Of a stretch of 23,032 nucleotides of DNA, positions 13,109 through 22,796 are shown in pieces. The notes below the pieces were generated by a model, which made no database searches, was not told the origin of the DNA, and saw only the letters and a program-made list of their open reading frames with translations. The stretch comes from an uncultured Eubacteriales bacterium (GTDB taxonomy: Bacteria; Bacillota; Clostridia; Oscillospirales; Oscillospiraceae): contig URAL01000027.1 of NCBI GenBank assembly GCA_900545805.1, forward strand, positions 1-23,032. Reading direction: 5' to 3'. The number at the start of each line of letters is the position of its first letter. The first letter of the stretch is position 1. The position numbers were made by a program, and so were the translations under genes.

Positions 13109-16100
13109 TCAGATATATGGTATACCTTTTCCGTCATAAATTGTGCCGTCGAGCCATATGCCGCCGTGACCGATGACGATATCGTGCGATTTGCCGGCCT
13201 TCGTCTTAAGCGTAACGCGGCAGTCGGGGAAATCATCCGGCAGGCAGGGGCGGATACAGACCATGCCGTGCCGCGGCTTGAGGCCGAGAAGCTCCTCGGT
13301 AAAGACTCTGAAATACCAGCCCGAAGAGCCGGTATACCATGTCCAGCCGGCCTCACCGGCATGACCGGGGCAGGTGTAAACATCTGCCGGGATGACAAAC
13401 GGCTCGGCCATATAGCGGTTCAGATCATGGCTTTCCGGCAGAAGGCTTTCGAGTATCGCCATGCCGTCATTTGCCCTGCCGCGCTTAAAGCAGGCCTGCG
13501 CGAGCCACAGCGCCGCGTGGGTGTACTGCCCGCCGTTTTCTCTGAAGCCGGGTCCGTAGCTGCGGATATAGCCGGGATCGCGTACGCCGCCGAAAAACGG
13601 AGGGTCAAAGAGCTTGACTATGCCGTTTTCGCGGTCGAACAGCAGCCTGAGCGCGGCATCAAGCGCTGTGCCGGCCTTTGCGTTCGACGCTTCGGAACAA
13701 AAGCAGGCCCAGCTCTGCGCGATGGAATCTATGCGGCAGCACTCATTTTGACTTGCGCCGAGCTCCTCGCCGTCGGGCCAGTAGCCGCGCAGATACCATT
13801 GCCCGTTCCACGCCCTGTCTGCCGCCCTGCCGATATCGGCGGCAAAAGCTCGGTATTTGTCCGCGTCGGGGCGGCACAGCCCGGCAAGAAGATCTGCAAA
13901 GCGCTTTACACAGCAGGCGAAGAACCAGCTGAGCCATACGCTCTCTCCGAAAATATTGTTCATACCGTCGTTCCAGTCGCCGCTGCCGAAGCATAAAAGC
14001 CCGTGAGCGCCCGTGCCGCGGGAGATACAGCAGTCAACGGCGCGCTGCGCGTGCATGAGCACGCTTTCCGTGCAGTCAGAGCGCAGGGGAGTTTCATAGC
14101 GATCATCTTCGTCGGCCTCCAGCGGCTTGGAGTTTACATAACATTCGAGCCTGCCGCAGATATCCGTGTCGCCGGTCTTTTCGACGTATTCACACAGCGC
14201 CCACACGAGCCACAGCAGATCATCGGAGCAGCGTGTGCGCACACCCTTATCCGCACCGCCGGCGCTGTGCCACCAATGCATCACATCGCCCTCAAGATAC
14301 TGATGCCGGCAGCAGGCGAGCAGCTGCTGCTTTGCGATCTCCGGGTCGAGCAGAATGAGGTTGACGGCGTCCTGAAGCTGATCACGGAAGCCGAACGCTC
14401 CGCCGCTTTGATACACAGAGCATCTGCCCATGATGCGGCAGGCAAGTGTCTGATATACCGCCCAGCCGCTCATATATTTGTCGGCACTCCCGCAGCCGGA
14501 GAGCGTGAAGCGGCGGCACAGCCCTGCCCAGTGAGCCTTCGTTTTTTCCAGTGCGGCAAACGCCGCATCGGGCTCACACAATCTAAGGATAGTGTCGGCG
14601 TCTTCGCAGCCGCATACGAGCACCGTAACGGCCCTCGCTTCATACTGCGCGGCAAAAACGGGGAAGCTCAGCTCGCTTTTTCGATTGTCGAAATCACCGT
14701 GCAGCCAAGATAAATAGTCGCAGGTCCGGCCGAGCGCCGGATTTGAGCAGGCTGCGCGAAAGTGCAGATTTCGGATAGCCGAGCGAGAGCTTGAGGCCGT
14801 GAACATTGTGTCTGAATATTCACAGCCGACGGCGGTACGGTCATTGTCGTTATCCGACAGCAGCAGCTCGCATTTCCAGTCCAGTCTGCCGCTTATCTCG
14901 CCGAAAAGCTCGATAATGAAAACTCTTGCGTCCAGGTCCGGCGGAACGAAGGCCGTGCAGCGTGACGCACAGCTGCCGAGGCTTTTTTCCCAGACCGCAA
15001 AGCCGAGGCCGAAGGTCACGCGGCAGGCGGCGCCGTCCTCGCCGGCGAAGAGACTGTACCGCCTGTCGCCGGTGACATATTCAAGACTCTCCGCACCTTC
15101 TGTGGCCAGAGGGTCGTTCACCCACGGCGTAAGGCGCAGCTCGCGCGCGTTTTTCAGCCACATGTTTCCCATGCCGCTGTCGGCGGCGATATAGCCGAAG
15201 CTGCCGTTTGTGAGCATGCTGCTCCAGACACGCGAGGGTAGAGTCCGGTTAACATAAAACACGAAACTGCCATCGTTACCGTACTCGTGCCTCGGCGCCG
15301 TGCCGCCCGTGCGCAGAGGCTTTGAGGGGCGCGGGGTAGAGTTAAAGGAGCGCTTTTTGCTCTCTGCTCCGACGATGAAGGCCGCCGCATTTTCGATAAG
15401 AGAGGTCTCCTGCACCGGCAGCATGCGGACGCCGGCGTACGTGCCGATCAGCGCCTCAAGGCCGTGCGCTGCCAGAGTGTCGCGCACCTTGGAATACACC
15501 GGCCTGCGATATTCGCCGCCCTCGTCGGTCAGAAACACAAGATCTGCGTACACGCCGCAGCTTCGCAAAAGGCAGAACTGCTTTGTTACAGACTCCGTAT
15601 CCTGTCCGCCGTCACAGCAGATGATTGGAAGATCGCCCGAAAGACCGAAACGCCACAGGCTGCTTTTAGCCGGAAACGGAGTTTTGGCGCTTATAAAGCG
15701 CAGAGCTCGGAGCGTCGCCATGGCAGCTTCAACCTCGCGGGCGGACATATGCATTACGCTTGCGCAGGCCGGCACCATCGCGCCGTATTCCGACGGGCCG
15801 ATGACGAGCATGTGCTGAGCGCCGCTGTACGCCTCCTCGGGGGAACCGGCTACGCACAGCGCAAAGCGAGCTTCAAGCTGTTTGCCCGATTTGAGCGAAA
15901 CGCTCACCGCGGCCTCTACCGTGGGATAGGATAAAAATCCGTCGTCTGCCGCACCGCCGGTTTTTACCGTCATCGGCTCATCGCAGGCAAGGCACAGCCA
16001 CATTTCCTTTTGCCTTCCCCGCGGCAGACGGTGCAGCATAAGGCAGCTTTGATCGCGCCTTGCCTCAATGCCGAGCCGCCAGTATGCGGGATGGTTAACA

Positions 16101-19100
16101 TAATCTAAAGCATCCGCCATGACTGCTTCAAATGAGAATATCAGCTCGGCGCTCTCTATATCCGACTTTGCACATATCGAGACCGTTCTTATCTCGCCGT
16201 TTTCCGCGCCTGCCGCGGCTATGCCGCACTGCGAGGTAAAATCATCAAAAACAGCCGAAAAGCTTGCATATATCTCGGAAAACTCCCACATGAAGGCTGC
16301 GTTTTCGCCCGCCTCCGGCAGGAGCGAGCGCTCCCTGCCGCCGATTACGAGCTTGAGCCCGGGACCGTGCCCCTCGCCGAGCTGCTTAAAGGGCGTGCGG
16401 TAGATGAGCATATCGTTGCAGCTTGCCGAGGATATGCCGCTTTCAGTTAACATAATGTTATACGCACCGTTTGACAGCAGCGCGCACTCCGGCTGAGCAT
16501 AGTTTATGCCGCCGCCGCGCTTTTCCCACCGAAGACTGACCGGCGCGGGCGATTTTTCGATCGCTTCGCTAATGCGCAGCACAGGTGCGCCGAGCGGTAC
16601 GCGCTCCTGCAAAAGCTGGCGGTACGCCGCCATATCCGGAGAGCGCATAAACTCACGCTGCACAAGGCCGCCAATCAGATAATTTGCGATGGCAAGCATG
16701 CTCATGCCGAGATGGTGTGCCATGAAGCACCTTACCTTTTCGCCCTCGGCAGAGCGGCAGCGCGAGGACGTGAAGTCTATTGCCTCTATAAAGCCATAGC
16801 GTGCCCGCAATCCGGACCTTTCGAGCCTGTGCAGATTTTCCGCCGCCGCATCAGGATCGACGCATAGGACGAGAAAGCTTGCGTAAGGTGCTATGACCAA
16901 CTCTGCGTTCTGTCCGCGCTTGAGGGCAAGCTGCGCACAGCCGTGCGCCTTATAGCGATAGTTGAGCGCCGGGTCAAGCGAGTAGAACGCGCTTTCGGAT
17001 ATGCCCCACAGGCCGCCGCGGCTGCGCCGCCTTTTTTGAACATGGACGCAGAATTTCGCAGTTTCAAACAGCAGGCTGTCCCGAGTCAGCGGCAGGAAAA
17101 GCTCCGGCATGAGGTATTCAAACATCGTGCCCGTCCAGCTCACCATGCCGCGATAGCCGCCGGAGGAGCGCATCGCACGCGACAGCCTGCGCCAGTGCCG
17201 GCGCGGCACGTCGCCCTTTGAAACGGCGGTATAGCTGGTCAGACGCGCCTCGCTTGCCATGAGATCGTAAAGACCGGGAGAGGCCTTGCCCTTTTCAAGG
17301 TCTATGCCGATATGCATAAGTCCGCGCCGATAGCTGTAGAATATCGAAAAATCCATATCGGAAACAAGTGTCTGCACACGGTCTGCGAGCGCATCGAAGC
17401 CCTTGCCGAGCAGCCAGTTTTGCAGTGTTATCAGGCAGGCGCATAAATTTCCGCAGTCGACTGCAGAGAGATACCTCGGCTCGAGTGCGCGAAGCGTGCG
17501 CGTATCGTACCAGTTGCAGAAATGCCCGCTGTATCTTTGCAGCTTTTCCATGGTGCCCAGCATGCTTGCAATAAAGCTTACAACGCGGGTAAGGTCTGTT
17601 ATCCCAAGCTCCTGCGCGCACATGGCCGAGCACAGCGCAAGACCGATGTTCGTCGGCGAGGTGCGGTGCGCGATGCCGACAGGCGGCTGCTCCTGAAAAT
17701 TATCCGGCGGCAGATAATTATCCTGCTCGGTGCAGAACGTGTCAAAATAGCTCCAGATATCCTTTGCACAGCCGAGAAGGTAGCTGCGCTCCTGCGCAGT
17801 CGGCTCCTTTTCCTTTTTCGCGGGCAGAGCGAGCGCAAAAGCGGCGATAGGCGCAAAGAGCCACATAAGCCCTGCGGCTTTGGCAAAAATTCCAATTGAA
17901 AATATCATGAGACACAGTCCCGACACCGGTGCGGGCCACATGCTTTTAAAATAAGCTGCCGCACTGAGCCTTTTGCTGCCGCTCTGCGCGGAAGTCTCCC
18001 ATTCGAGGAGGCTTTTTCGGCTTATCAGCATGCGCCACAGCGCAGTTACGATGGCCGAGAGCGATATCCACGCCTCATAGGGCAGAAGCCAAAGCCTGAA
18101 TGCCGTCTGCACGATGCTCGCGCCGATGCCGCCGAGCGTGCGGCTGTGATACTTTGCTTTAAGCGCCTCGGGCTTATCCGAGGCAAGCTCCGTGCACGAG
18201 ATAAGGAGTCCCGCCGTGAGCGCAATGAGCGCCGCCCACGCGGCGAGGATGACTCCTCTGTGCGCGAGCAGAAGTCCCGCGAATATTGCCGCGAACGTCG
18301 CCGGAGCGACAAGACTGCGCCGCAGGGAATCAAACAGCCTCCAGCGCTCTGCATCGGGAAGCCCGGCTTCTTTTCGGAAGATCCAGCCGGCGTTTTGCCA
18401 GTCGCCGCGTATCCAGCGGTGGCTGCGTCTGAAATACGCGACAGGCGAGACGGGGAAGGAGTCTGAGAATTCAACGTCGCTCATATATCCGCCGCGCAGA
18501 TATGCGCCCTCTATGGCGTCGTGCGACAGCACCTTTCCGTCGGGAATGTGCTTTTGAGAGCAGATAAGCAGAGCCTCGGCGTCGATAATGCCCTTGCCGG
18601 AGAAGCCGCCTCGGTCGAACAGATCCATGCTCACCTCGCCACACAGCGCACCGTAGGGCTCAAGTCCGCCGCCGCCCGAAAAAATGCGGGCAAAATCAGT
18701 TGCACCGGCCGAAGCGAGCGATGTGCACATGCGCGGGTGTATTATGCCGTGACCGGAGGTGACAAGTCCGCGCTCACGGTCGAGCATCGGCGTATTCATA
18801 GGATGCAGCATCGCGCCGATCAGCTCGCACACAGAGCCCGGCGAGGGGACGGTATCGCCGTCGAGAGTGAGTATATATTGCGCAGAGCGCAAAAGCTCCG
18901 TATCGCCGGAGACAGTTTTCAGCTCACTTTTCCTGCCGCATATAAGCCCTGCAAGCGCCAAAAGTGCACCGCGCTTGCGCTCAAAGCCGGAGAATTTTCC
19001 GCGTCCGGGGTCGAGCGTGCGCCTTCGTGTGAAAAGATAAAAGCCGCCGCCGTATTTTTCGTTTAGCTTGTCAACTGCCCTTGCGGCTGCTGATATGATC

Positions 19101-20290
19101 GCCTCGTCCCCGGGCATTTCTTCGATATCCGCCTCGCGCAGATCGGCAAGTATGCCCATCAGGAGATTTTTGCCGCAGTCGCGGTTTGCGAGACGGTATT
19201 GCTCCAAAAGCTCCGCAAGGCGCGGACCGCTGTCCCCGTCTGTCAGCAGAGCCGATATTACGCACACCGTGCGCCCCTCGTCGGGCACACCGGAGGCAAG
19301 CTCGAGCCTCGGCAGCCTGCGCGGCGGAACACAAAGCAAAATGATGTAGTCGAGAAGGCTCTTCGTCAGCTCCGACAGAGGAAGCAGAAGCAGCAGCGCT
19401 GCCATGAAGCTGTGCGATAAAAATCCGCAAAGCAGCGATAAAAACAGCGTAAAAAGGATGTTTATGCCGATGTACAGCGCCGCACGGCGCTCCTCATTCG
19501 GCCTTTTGTAAAGCCAGTAGCCCACGTGACGCTCCGTACCGGACCTGTGGCGGCAGCGCTCGACCAACTGCTTTGCAAACACATGCTCCTCAAGTCCCAT
19601 GCGCTTTGCAAGGCGCGAAAGCCTTAAGCGGTATTCGGCGCGGCTTTGCTCGTCCATGCGGGGATACACGCCCGAGGGGTCTGCCCTCAGAACCTTTTCA
19701 ACGGCGTCCGCACGCTCGAGAAGGGAGTGCATGTCAAGCTCGGACACGAGCCGCACTGAGCCGAAAAGAGCGGCAAAACGCGCCGATAACGTGTCAGGCT
19801 CGGCGGAGCTCTCCAGCTCCGCACATAGCTCCGCAATGGCGGAGATGAGCTGAGTAATTAAAACAGCGGGCAGGAGGTACAGCTCATCCTGCGGCAGGGG
19901 GGAGACGCTTTGAAAGCCGCTGAGGTATTCGAGTATATTGCCTTCGCCGATACTATCCTCACAAACGCTTATCATGTCGCGGCACGCGGCGGCAAGAAGC
20001 GGACCCTCGCTGCCGGAGCGCAGACGCCGCTGCCGCCTGAGCTCCGGCATAACGGCACGCGCCTGGCGTATTACGAGGTAGCGGTTGTCCAAAAGCCAGC
20101 GGCAGCTGTCCGGCATCGAGGCGGCGCCGGCAAAGCGGCTTTCCACAAGACGGTAGACCGCGTTGATCTCCCGGCAGCTTTGCCGCAGCAGAGTCCTGAG
20201 CTTGCCTGACGAAGCGGTGGAAATGCATTTGTTGAGCCTTGCACAGCTTGCCGCGTGTTCAAAAACGGTGTTTTTCTTTTGGGCGTCCAT
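13109..20290 (-). CDS. Cyclic beta-1,2-glucan synthase-like protein (GT84 - glycoamylase-like - GH94)
   Basis: A single 2393-residue frame. Residues 1-270 are helical and soluble; two membrane helices follow (about 272-325). A GT84-type transferase then has LADLREA, DGDT (477-480), HDAIEG (590-595) and RRSHRWIRGDWQ (621-632). More membrane helices lie at about 655-700, 725-755 and 782-822. A glycoamylase-like region follows (GHFCNWYDTRT, W927-D929; RYLSAVDCGNL); in cyclic beta-1,2-glucan synthases this part performs cyclisation and is now called GH189, from memory. The rest has supersandwich domains and a GH94 phosphorylase-like end: FGFRDQLQD, HWWHSAGG, RTRCSDD and DWNDGM (2105-2110, with the presumed general acid). 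Agrobacterium ChvB is about 2830 residues. Together these predict UDP-glucose-dependent beta-1,2-glucan synthesis at the membrane. ATG 20290 has an AAGGGAG ribosome site. The start is divergent from ylxM. Confidence 0.88.
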   Translation of the reverse strand: MDAQKKNTVFEHAASCARLNKCISTASSGKLRTLLRQSCREINAVYRLVESRFAGAASMPDSCRWLLDNRYLVIRQARAVMPELRRQRRLRSGSEGPLLAAACRDMISVCEDSIGEGNILEYLSGFQSVSPLPQDELYLLPAVLITQLISAIAELCAELESSAEPDTLSARFAALFGSVRLVSELDMHSLLERADAVEKVLRADPSGVYPRMDEQSRAEYRLRLSRLAKRMGLEEHVFAKQLVERCRHRSGTERHVGYWLYKRPNEERRAALYIGINILFTLFLSLLCGFLSHSFMAALLLLLPLSELTKSLLDYIILLCVPPRRLPRLELASGVPDEGRTVCVISALLTDGDSGPRLAELLEQYRLANRDCGKNLLMGILADLREADIEEMPGDEAIISAAARAVDKLNEKYGGGFYLFTRRRTLDPGRGKFSGFERKRGALLALAGLICGRKSELKTVSGDTELLRSAQYILTLDGDTVPSPGSVCELIGAMLHPMNTPMLDRERGLVTSGHGIIHPRMCTSLASAGATDFARIFSGGGGLEPYGALCGEVSMDLFDRGGFSGKGIIDAEALLICSQKHIPDGKVLSHDAIEGAYLRGGYMSDVEFSDSFPVSPVAYFRRSHRWIRGDWQNAGWIFRKEAGLPDAERWRLFDSLRRSLVAPATFAAIFAGLLLAHRGVILAAWAALIALTAGLLISCTELASDKPEALKAKYHSRTLGGIGASIVQTAFRLWLLPYEAWISLSAIVTALWRMLISRKSLLEWETSAQSGSKRLSAAAYFKSMWPAPVSGLCLMIFSIGIFAKAAGLMWLFAPIAAFALALPAKKEKEPTAQERSYLLGCAKDIWSYFDTFCTEQDNYLPPDNFQEQPPVGIAHRTSPTNIGLALCSAMCAQELGITDLTRVVSFIASMLGTMEKLQRYSGHFCNWYDTRTLRALEPRYLSAVDCGNLCACLITLQNWLLGKGFDALADRVQTLVSDMDFSIFYSYRRGLMHIGIDLEKGKASPGLYDLMASEARLTSYTAVSKGDVPRRHWRRLSRAMRSSGGYRGMVSWTGTMFEYLMPELFLPLTRDSLLFETAKFCVHVQKRRRSRGGLWGISESAFYSLDPALNYRYKAHGCAQLALKRGQNAELVIAPYASFLVLCVDPDAAAENLHRLERSGLRARYGFIEAIDFTSSRCRSAEGEKVRCFMAHHLGMSMLAIANYLIGGLVQREFMRSPDMAAYRQLLQERVPLGAPVLRISEAIEKSPAPVSLRWEKRGGGINYAQPECALLSNGAYNIMLTESGISSASCNDMLIYRTPFKQLGEGHGPGLKLVIGGRERSLLPEAGENAAFMWEFSEIYASFSAVFDDFTSQCGIAAAGAENGEIRTVSICAKSDIESAELIFSFEAVMADALDYVNHPAYWRLGIEARRDQSCLMLHRLPRGRQKEMWLCLACDEPMTVKTGGAADDGFLSYPTVEAAVSVSLKSGKQLEARFALCVAGSPEEAYSGAQHMLVIGPSEYGAMVPACASVMHMSAREVEAAMATLRALRFISAKTPFPAKSSLWRFGLSGDLPIICCDGGQDTESVTKQFCLLRSCGVYADLVFLTDEGGEYRRPVYSKVRDTLAAHGLEALIGTYAGVRMLPVQETSLIENAAAFIVGAESKKRSFNSTPRPSKPLRTGGTAPRHEYGNDGSFVFYVNRTLPSRVWSSMLTNGSFGYIAADSGMGNMWLKNARELRLTPWVNDPLATEGAESLEYVTGDRRYSLFAGEDGAACRVTFGLGFAVWEKSLGSCASRCTAFVPPDLDARVFIIELFGEISGRLDWKCELLLSDNDNDRTAVGCEYSDTMFTASSSRSAIRNLHFRAACSNPALGRTCDYLSWLHGDFDNRKSELSFPVFAAQYEARAVTVLVCGCEDADTILRLCEPDAAFAALEKTKAHWAGLCRRFTLSGCGSADKYMSGWAVYQTLACRIMGRCSVYQSGGAFGFRDQLQDAVNLILLDPEIAKQQLLACCRHQYLEGDVMHWWHSAGGADKGVRTRCSDDLLWLVWALCEYVEKTGDTDICGRLECYVNSKPLEADEDDRYETPLRSDCTESVLMHAQRAVDCCISRGTGAHGLLCFGSGDWNDGMNNIFGESVWLSWFFACCVKRFADLLAGLCRPDADKYRAFAADIGRAADRAWNGQWYLRGYWPDGEELGASQNECCRIDSIAQSWACFCSEASNAKAGTALDAALRLLFDRENGIVKLFDPPFFGGVRDPGYIRSYGPGFRENGGQYTHAALWLAQACFKRGRANDGMAILESLLPESHDLNRYMAEPFVIPADVYTCPGHAGEAGWTWYTGSSGWYFRVFTEELLGLKPRHGMVCIRPCLPDDFPDCRVTLKTKAGKSHDIVIGHGGIWLDGTIYDGKGIPYI

Positions 20291-20308
20291 AGTTTTTCTC
20301 CCTTTTTT

Positions 20309-20314
20309 ATTATA
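20309..20314 (-). promoter_or_regulatory. -10 element for the glucan synthase-like gene
   Basis: On the minus strand TATAAT is perfect at 20309-20314, about 20 bases before the ATG at 20290. With a 17-base spacer the -35 place (20332-20337) reads GCATTT, a poor match, and it overlaps the left arm of the palindrome at 20334-20354. The weak -35 suggests activation or control by a bound protein. Confidence 0.5.
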
Positions 20315-20333
20315 AATGTCAGTTTTGCCGCAA

Positions 20334-20354
20334 ATGCCGAAATATATTCGGCAT
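20334..20354. promoter_or_regulatory. Palindromic candidate operator in the divergent intergenic region
   Basis: ATGCCGAA (20334-20341) and TTCGGCAT (20347-20354) are perfect inverted repeats with a five-base AT-only spacer (ATATA). The centre lies about 54 bases upstream of the glucan synthase ATG, and its left arm covers the presumed -35 place of that promoter. The right arm ends 20 bases before the ylxM -35. This is the size and spacing of a dimeric repressor or activator site. No regulator gene is adjacent. Confidence 0.45.
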
Positions 20355-20373
20355 AAATGACAAGTAAAAATGC

Positions 20374-20402
20374 TTGACAGCGTGCGGCGTTGATGCTATA
20401 CT
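20374..20402 (+). promoter_or_regulatory. Strong promoter of ylxM-ffh-rpsP-khpA
   Basis: A perfect -35 TTGACA (20374-20379) is followed after 17 bases by TATACT (20397-20402), preceded by TGC at 20394-20396. Start of transcription would be near 20409, about 30 bases before the ylxM GTG. Confidence 0.9.
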
Positions 20403-20439
20403 CTGTAAAGCAAAAAACATTTACAGAGGAGGGAGCGCC

Positions 20440-20763
20440 GTGGAAAACAGTGCGGTCATGCGTTCGATGCTGTTTGATTTTTACGGCGAGCTGCTCACGG
20501 ATAAGCAGCGTGAGTATTTCGACCTCCGCTATAACGAGGATCTTTCGCTTGGAGAGATTGCCGAGCAGAGCGGCATATCGCGTCAGGGCGTTTGGGATAT
20601 CATCCGCCGCGCCGAGGCCGCGATGACAGAGATCGAGGAAAAAACAGGGCTCATAAAGCGCTTTATGGAGCGCAACGCCCAAATCGATGAAATAATCCGC
20701 GAGCTCAGGGACAAGGGCGCAGACGAGCGCATAATTTCCGAGCTTGAAGAATTAAAGATTTAG
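20440..20763 (+). CDS. ylxM: Putative helix-turn-helix protein YlxM (UPF0122), SRP-associated
   Basis: A 107-residue protein of the UPF0122/YlxM family, encoded just before ffh in most Firmicutes and also known as p13 in Mycoplasma. It has LFDFYGELLTDKQREYFDLRYNEDLSLGEIAEQSGISRQGVWDIIRRAEAAM split over a sigma-70 region 4-like helix-turn-helix (LSLGEIAEQSGISRQGVWDI), then a helical tail. It is thought to act with the signal recognition particle; the Streptococcus homologue modulates Ffh. The GTG at 20440 is chosen as start because GAGGAGGGAG lies 6-13 bases before it; an upstream ATG at 20374 would sit inside the promoter, and ATG 20458 is a possible alternative. Fourteen bases separate it from ffh. 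Confidence 0.9.
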   Translation: MENSAVMRSMLFDFYGELLTDKQREYFDLRYNEDLSLGEIAEQSGISRQGVWDIIRRAEAAMTEIEEKTGLIKRFMERNAQIDEIIRELRDKGADERIISELEELKI

Positions 20764-20777
20764 CAGGAGGCAGAGAC

Positions 20778-22148
<1,371 letters not shown>

Positions 22149-22205
22149 TTGCATACGCAAATGCGTTTGTAATATATGAAGAAATAATATGGAGGTGAAG
22201 AATAA

Positions 22206-22442
22206 ATGGTAAAGATCAGACTTCGCAGAATGGGCGCAAAGAAAGCCCCTTACTACCGCATAGTCGTCGCTGACTCCCGCTGCCCCCGTGATGGCCGTTT
22301 CATCGAGGAGATCGGAACTTATGATCCCATGGCAGAGGGCGATAACATCAAGGTCGATCTCGAACGCGCAAAGTACTGGATATCCAACGGTGCTCAGCCT
22401 ACAGAAACCGTACGCGGCCTGCTTACTAAAGTCGAGGCCTAA
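22206..22442 (+). CDS. rpsP: 30S ribosomal protein bS16
   Basis: A 78-residue bS16, in the small-subunit body, needed for 30S assembly. The sequence begins MVKIRLRRMGAKKAPYYRIV and continues with VADSRCPRDGRFIEEIGTYDP, the complete family signature. Length is normal for short Firmicute forms (about 78-90). A strong GGAGGTG ribosome site lies before ATG. It is separated from ffh by 57 bases and from the KH-domain gene by 18 bases. Confidence 0.98.
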   Translation: MVKIRLRRMGAKKAPYYRIVVADSRCPRDGRFIEEIGTYDPMAEGDNIKVDLERAKYWISNGAQPTETVRGLLTKVEA

Positions 22443-22460
22443 TAAGGAGAAGCTACCGGC

Positions 22461-22691
22461 ATGAAAGAACTTTTGACCTATATCGTACAGAGCCTCGTTG
22501 AAAAACCCGAAGAGGTCTCTGTGACCGAGCGCGTTCACGGCGGCGAGACCGTATATGAAGTACGCGTAGCTGACGGAGACATGGGCAAGGTCATTGGCCG
22601 GCAGGGCAGGATCGTAAAAGAGATCCGTATACTCATGCGGGCTGTAGCCCAGAGACAGGGCAAAAAGGTTTCAGTCGATATTATGGACTGA
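22461..22691 (+). CDS. khpA: KH-domain RNA-binding protein KhpA (YlqC)
   Basis: A 76-residue single type II KH-domain protein. The GxxG loop is GRQG in MGKVIGRQGRIVKEIRILMRA. In Firmicutes KhpA binds RNA, often with KhpB/EloR, and influences cell elongation and ribosome-linked processes; its gene commonly follows rpsP. AAGGAGA is about 12 bases before ATG. It is the last gene before a terminator. The partner khpB is not in the window. Confidence 0.94.
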   Translation: MKELLTYIVQSLVEKPEEVSVTERVHGGETVYEVRVADGDMGKVIGRQGRIVKEIRILMRAVAQRQGKKVSVDIMD

Positions 22692-22696
22692 TTAAG

Positions 22697-22726
22697 AAAC
22701 CGAGGCGTAAGAGCCCCGGTTTTTTT
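22697..22726 (+). terminator. Intrinsic terminator after khpA
   Basis: AAACCGAGGC (22697-22706) pairs with GCCCCGGTTT (22713-22722), with one A-C mismatch, followed by Ts to 22726. It ends the ylxM-ffh-rpsP-khpA transcript, at least in part, before rimM. Confidence 0.85.
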
Positions 22727-22738
22727 ACGCTCTTTTTC

Positions 22739-22766
22739 TTGTTAAACCGCGTCCTTTGTGTTAAAT
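22739..22766 (+). promoter_or_regulatory. Possible promoter of rimM
   Basis: TTGTTA (22739-22744) and TTAAAT (22761-22766) are spaced by 16 bases, each matching four of six consensus positions. TATACG at 22767-22772 is another -10 candidate without a suitable -35. The preceding terminator makes some promoter here likely. Confidence 0.3.
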
Positions 22767-22796
22767 TATACGATGAATAAGTATGGAGGTTTTCAC

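Noticed and set aside
13063..13398. A 112-residue N-terminal extension of the YmfF-like protein
   Set aside because: It overlaps the coding end of the glucan synthase-like gene in another frame. A perfect AAGGAGGT site marks ATG 13062 as the start.
13166..13996. A 276-codon plus-strand frame inside the glucan synthase-like gene
   Set aside because: The opposite strand carries an intact GH94-type module with conserved motifs across the same bases. The sense frame has no recognisable domain.
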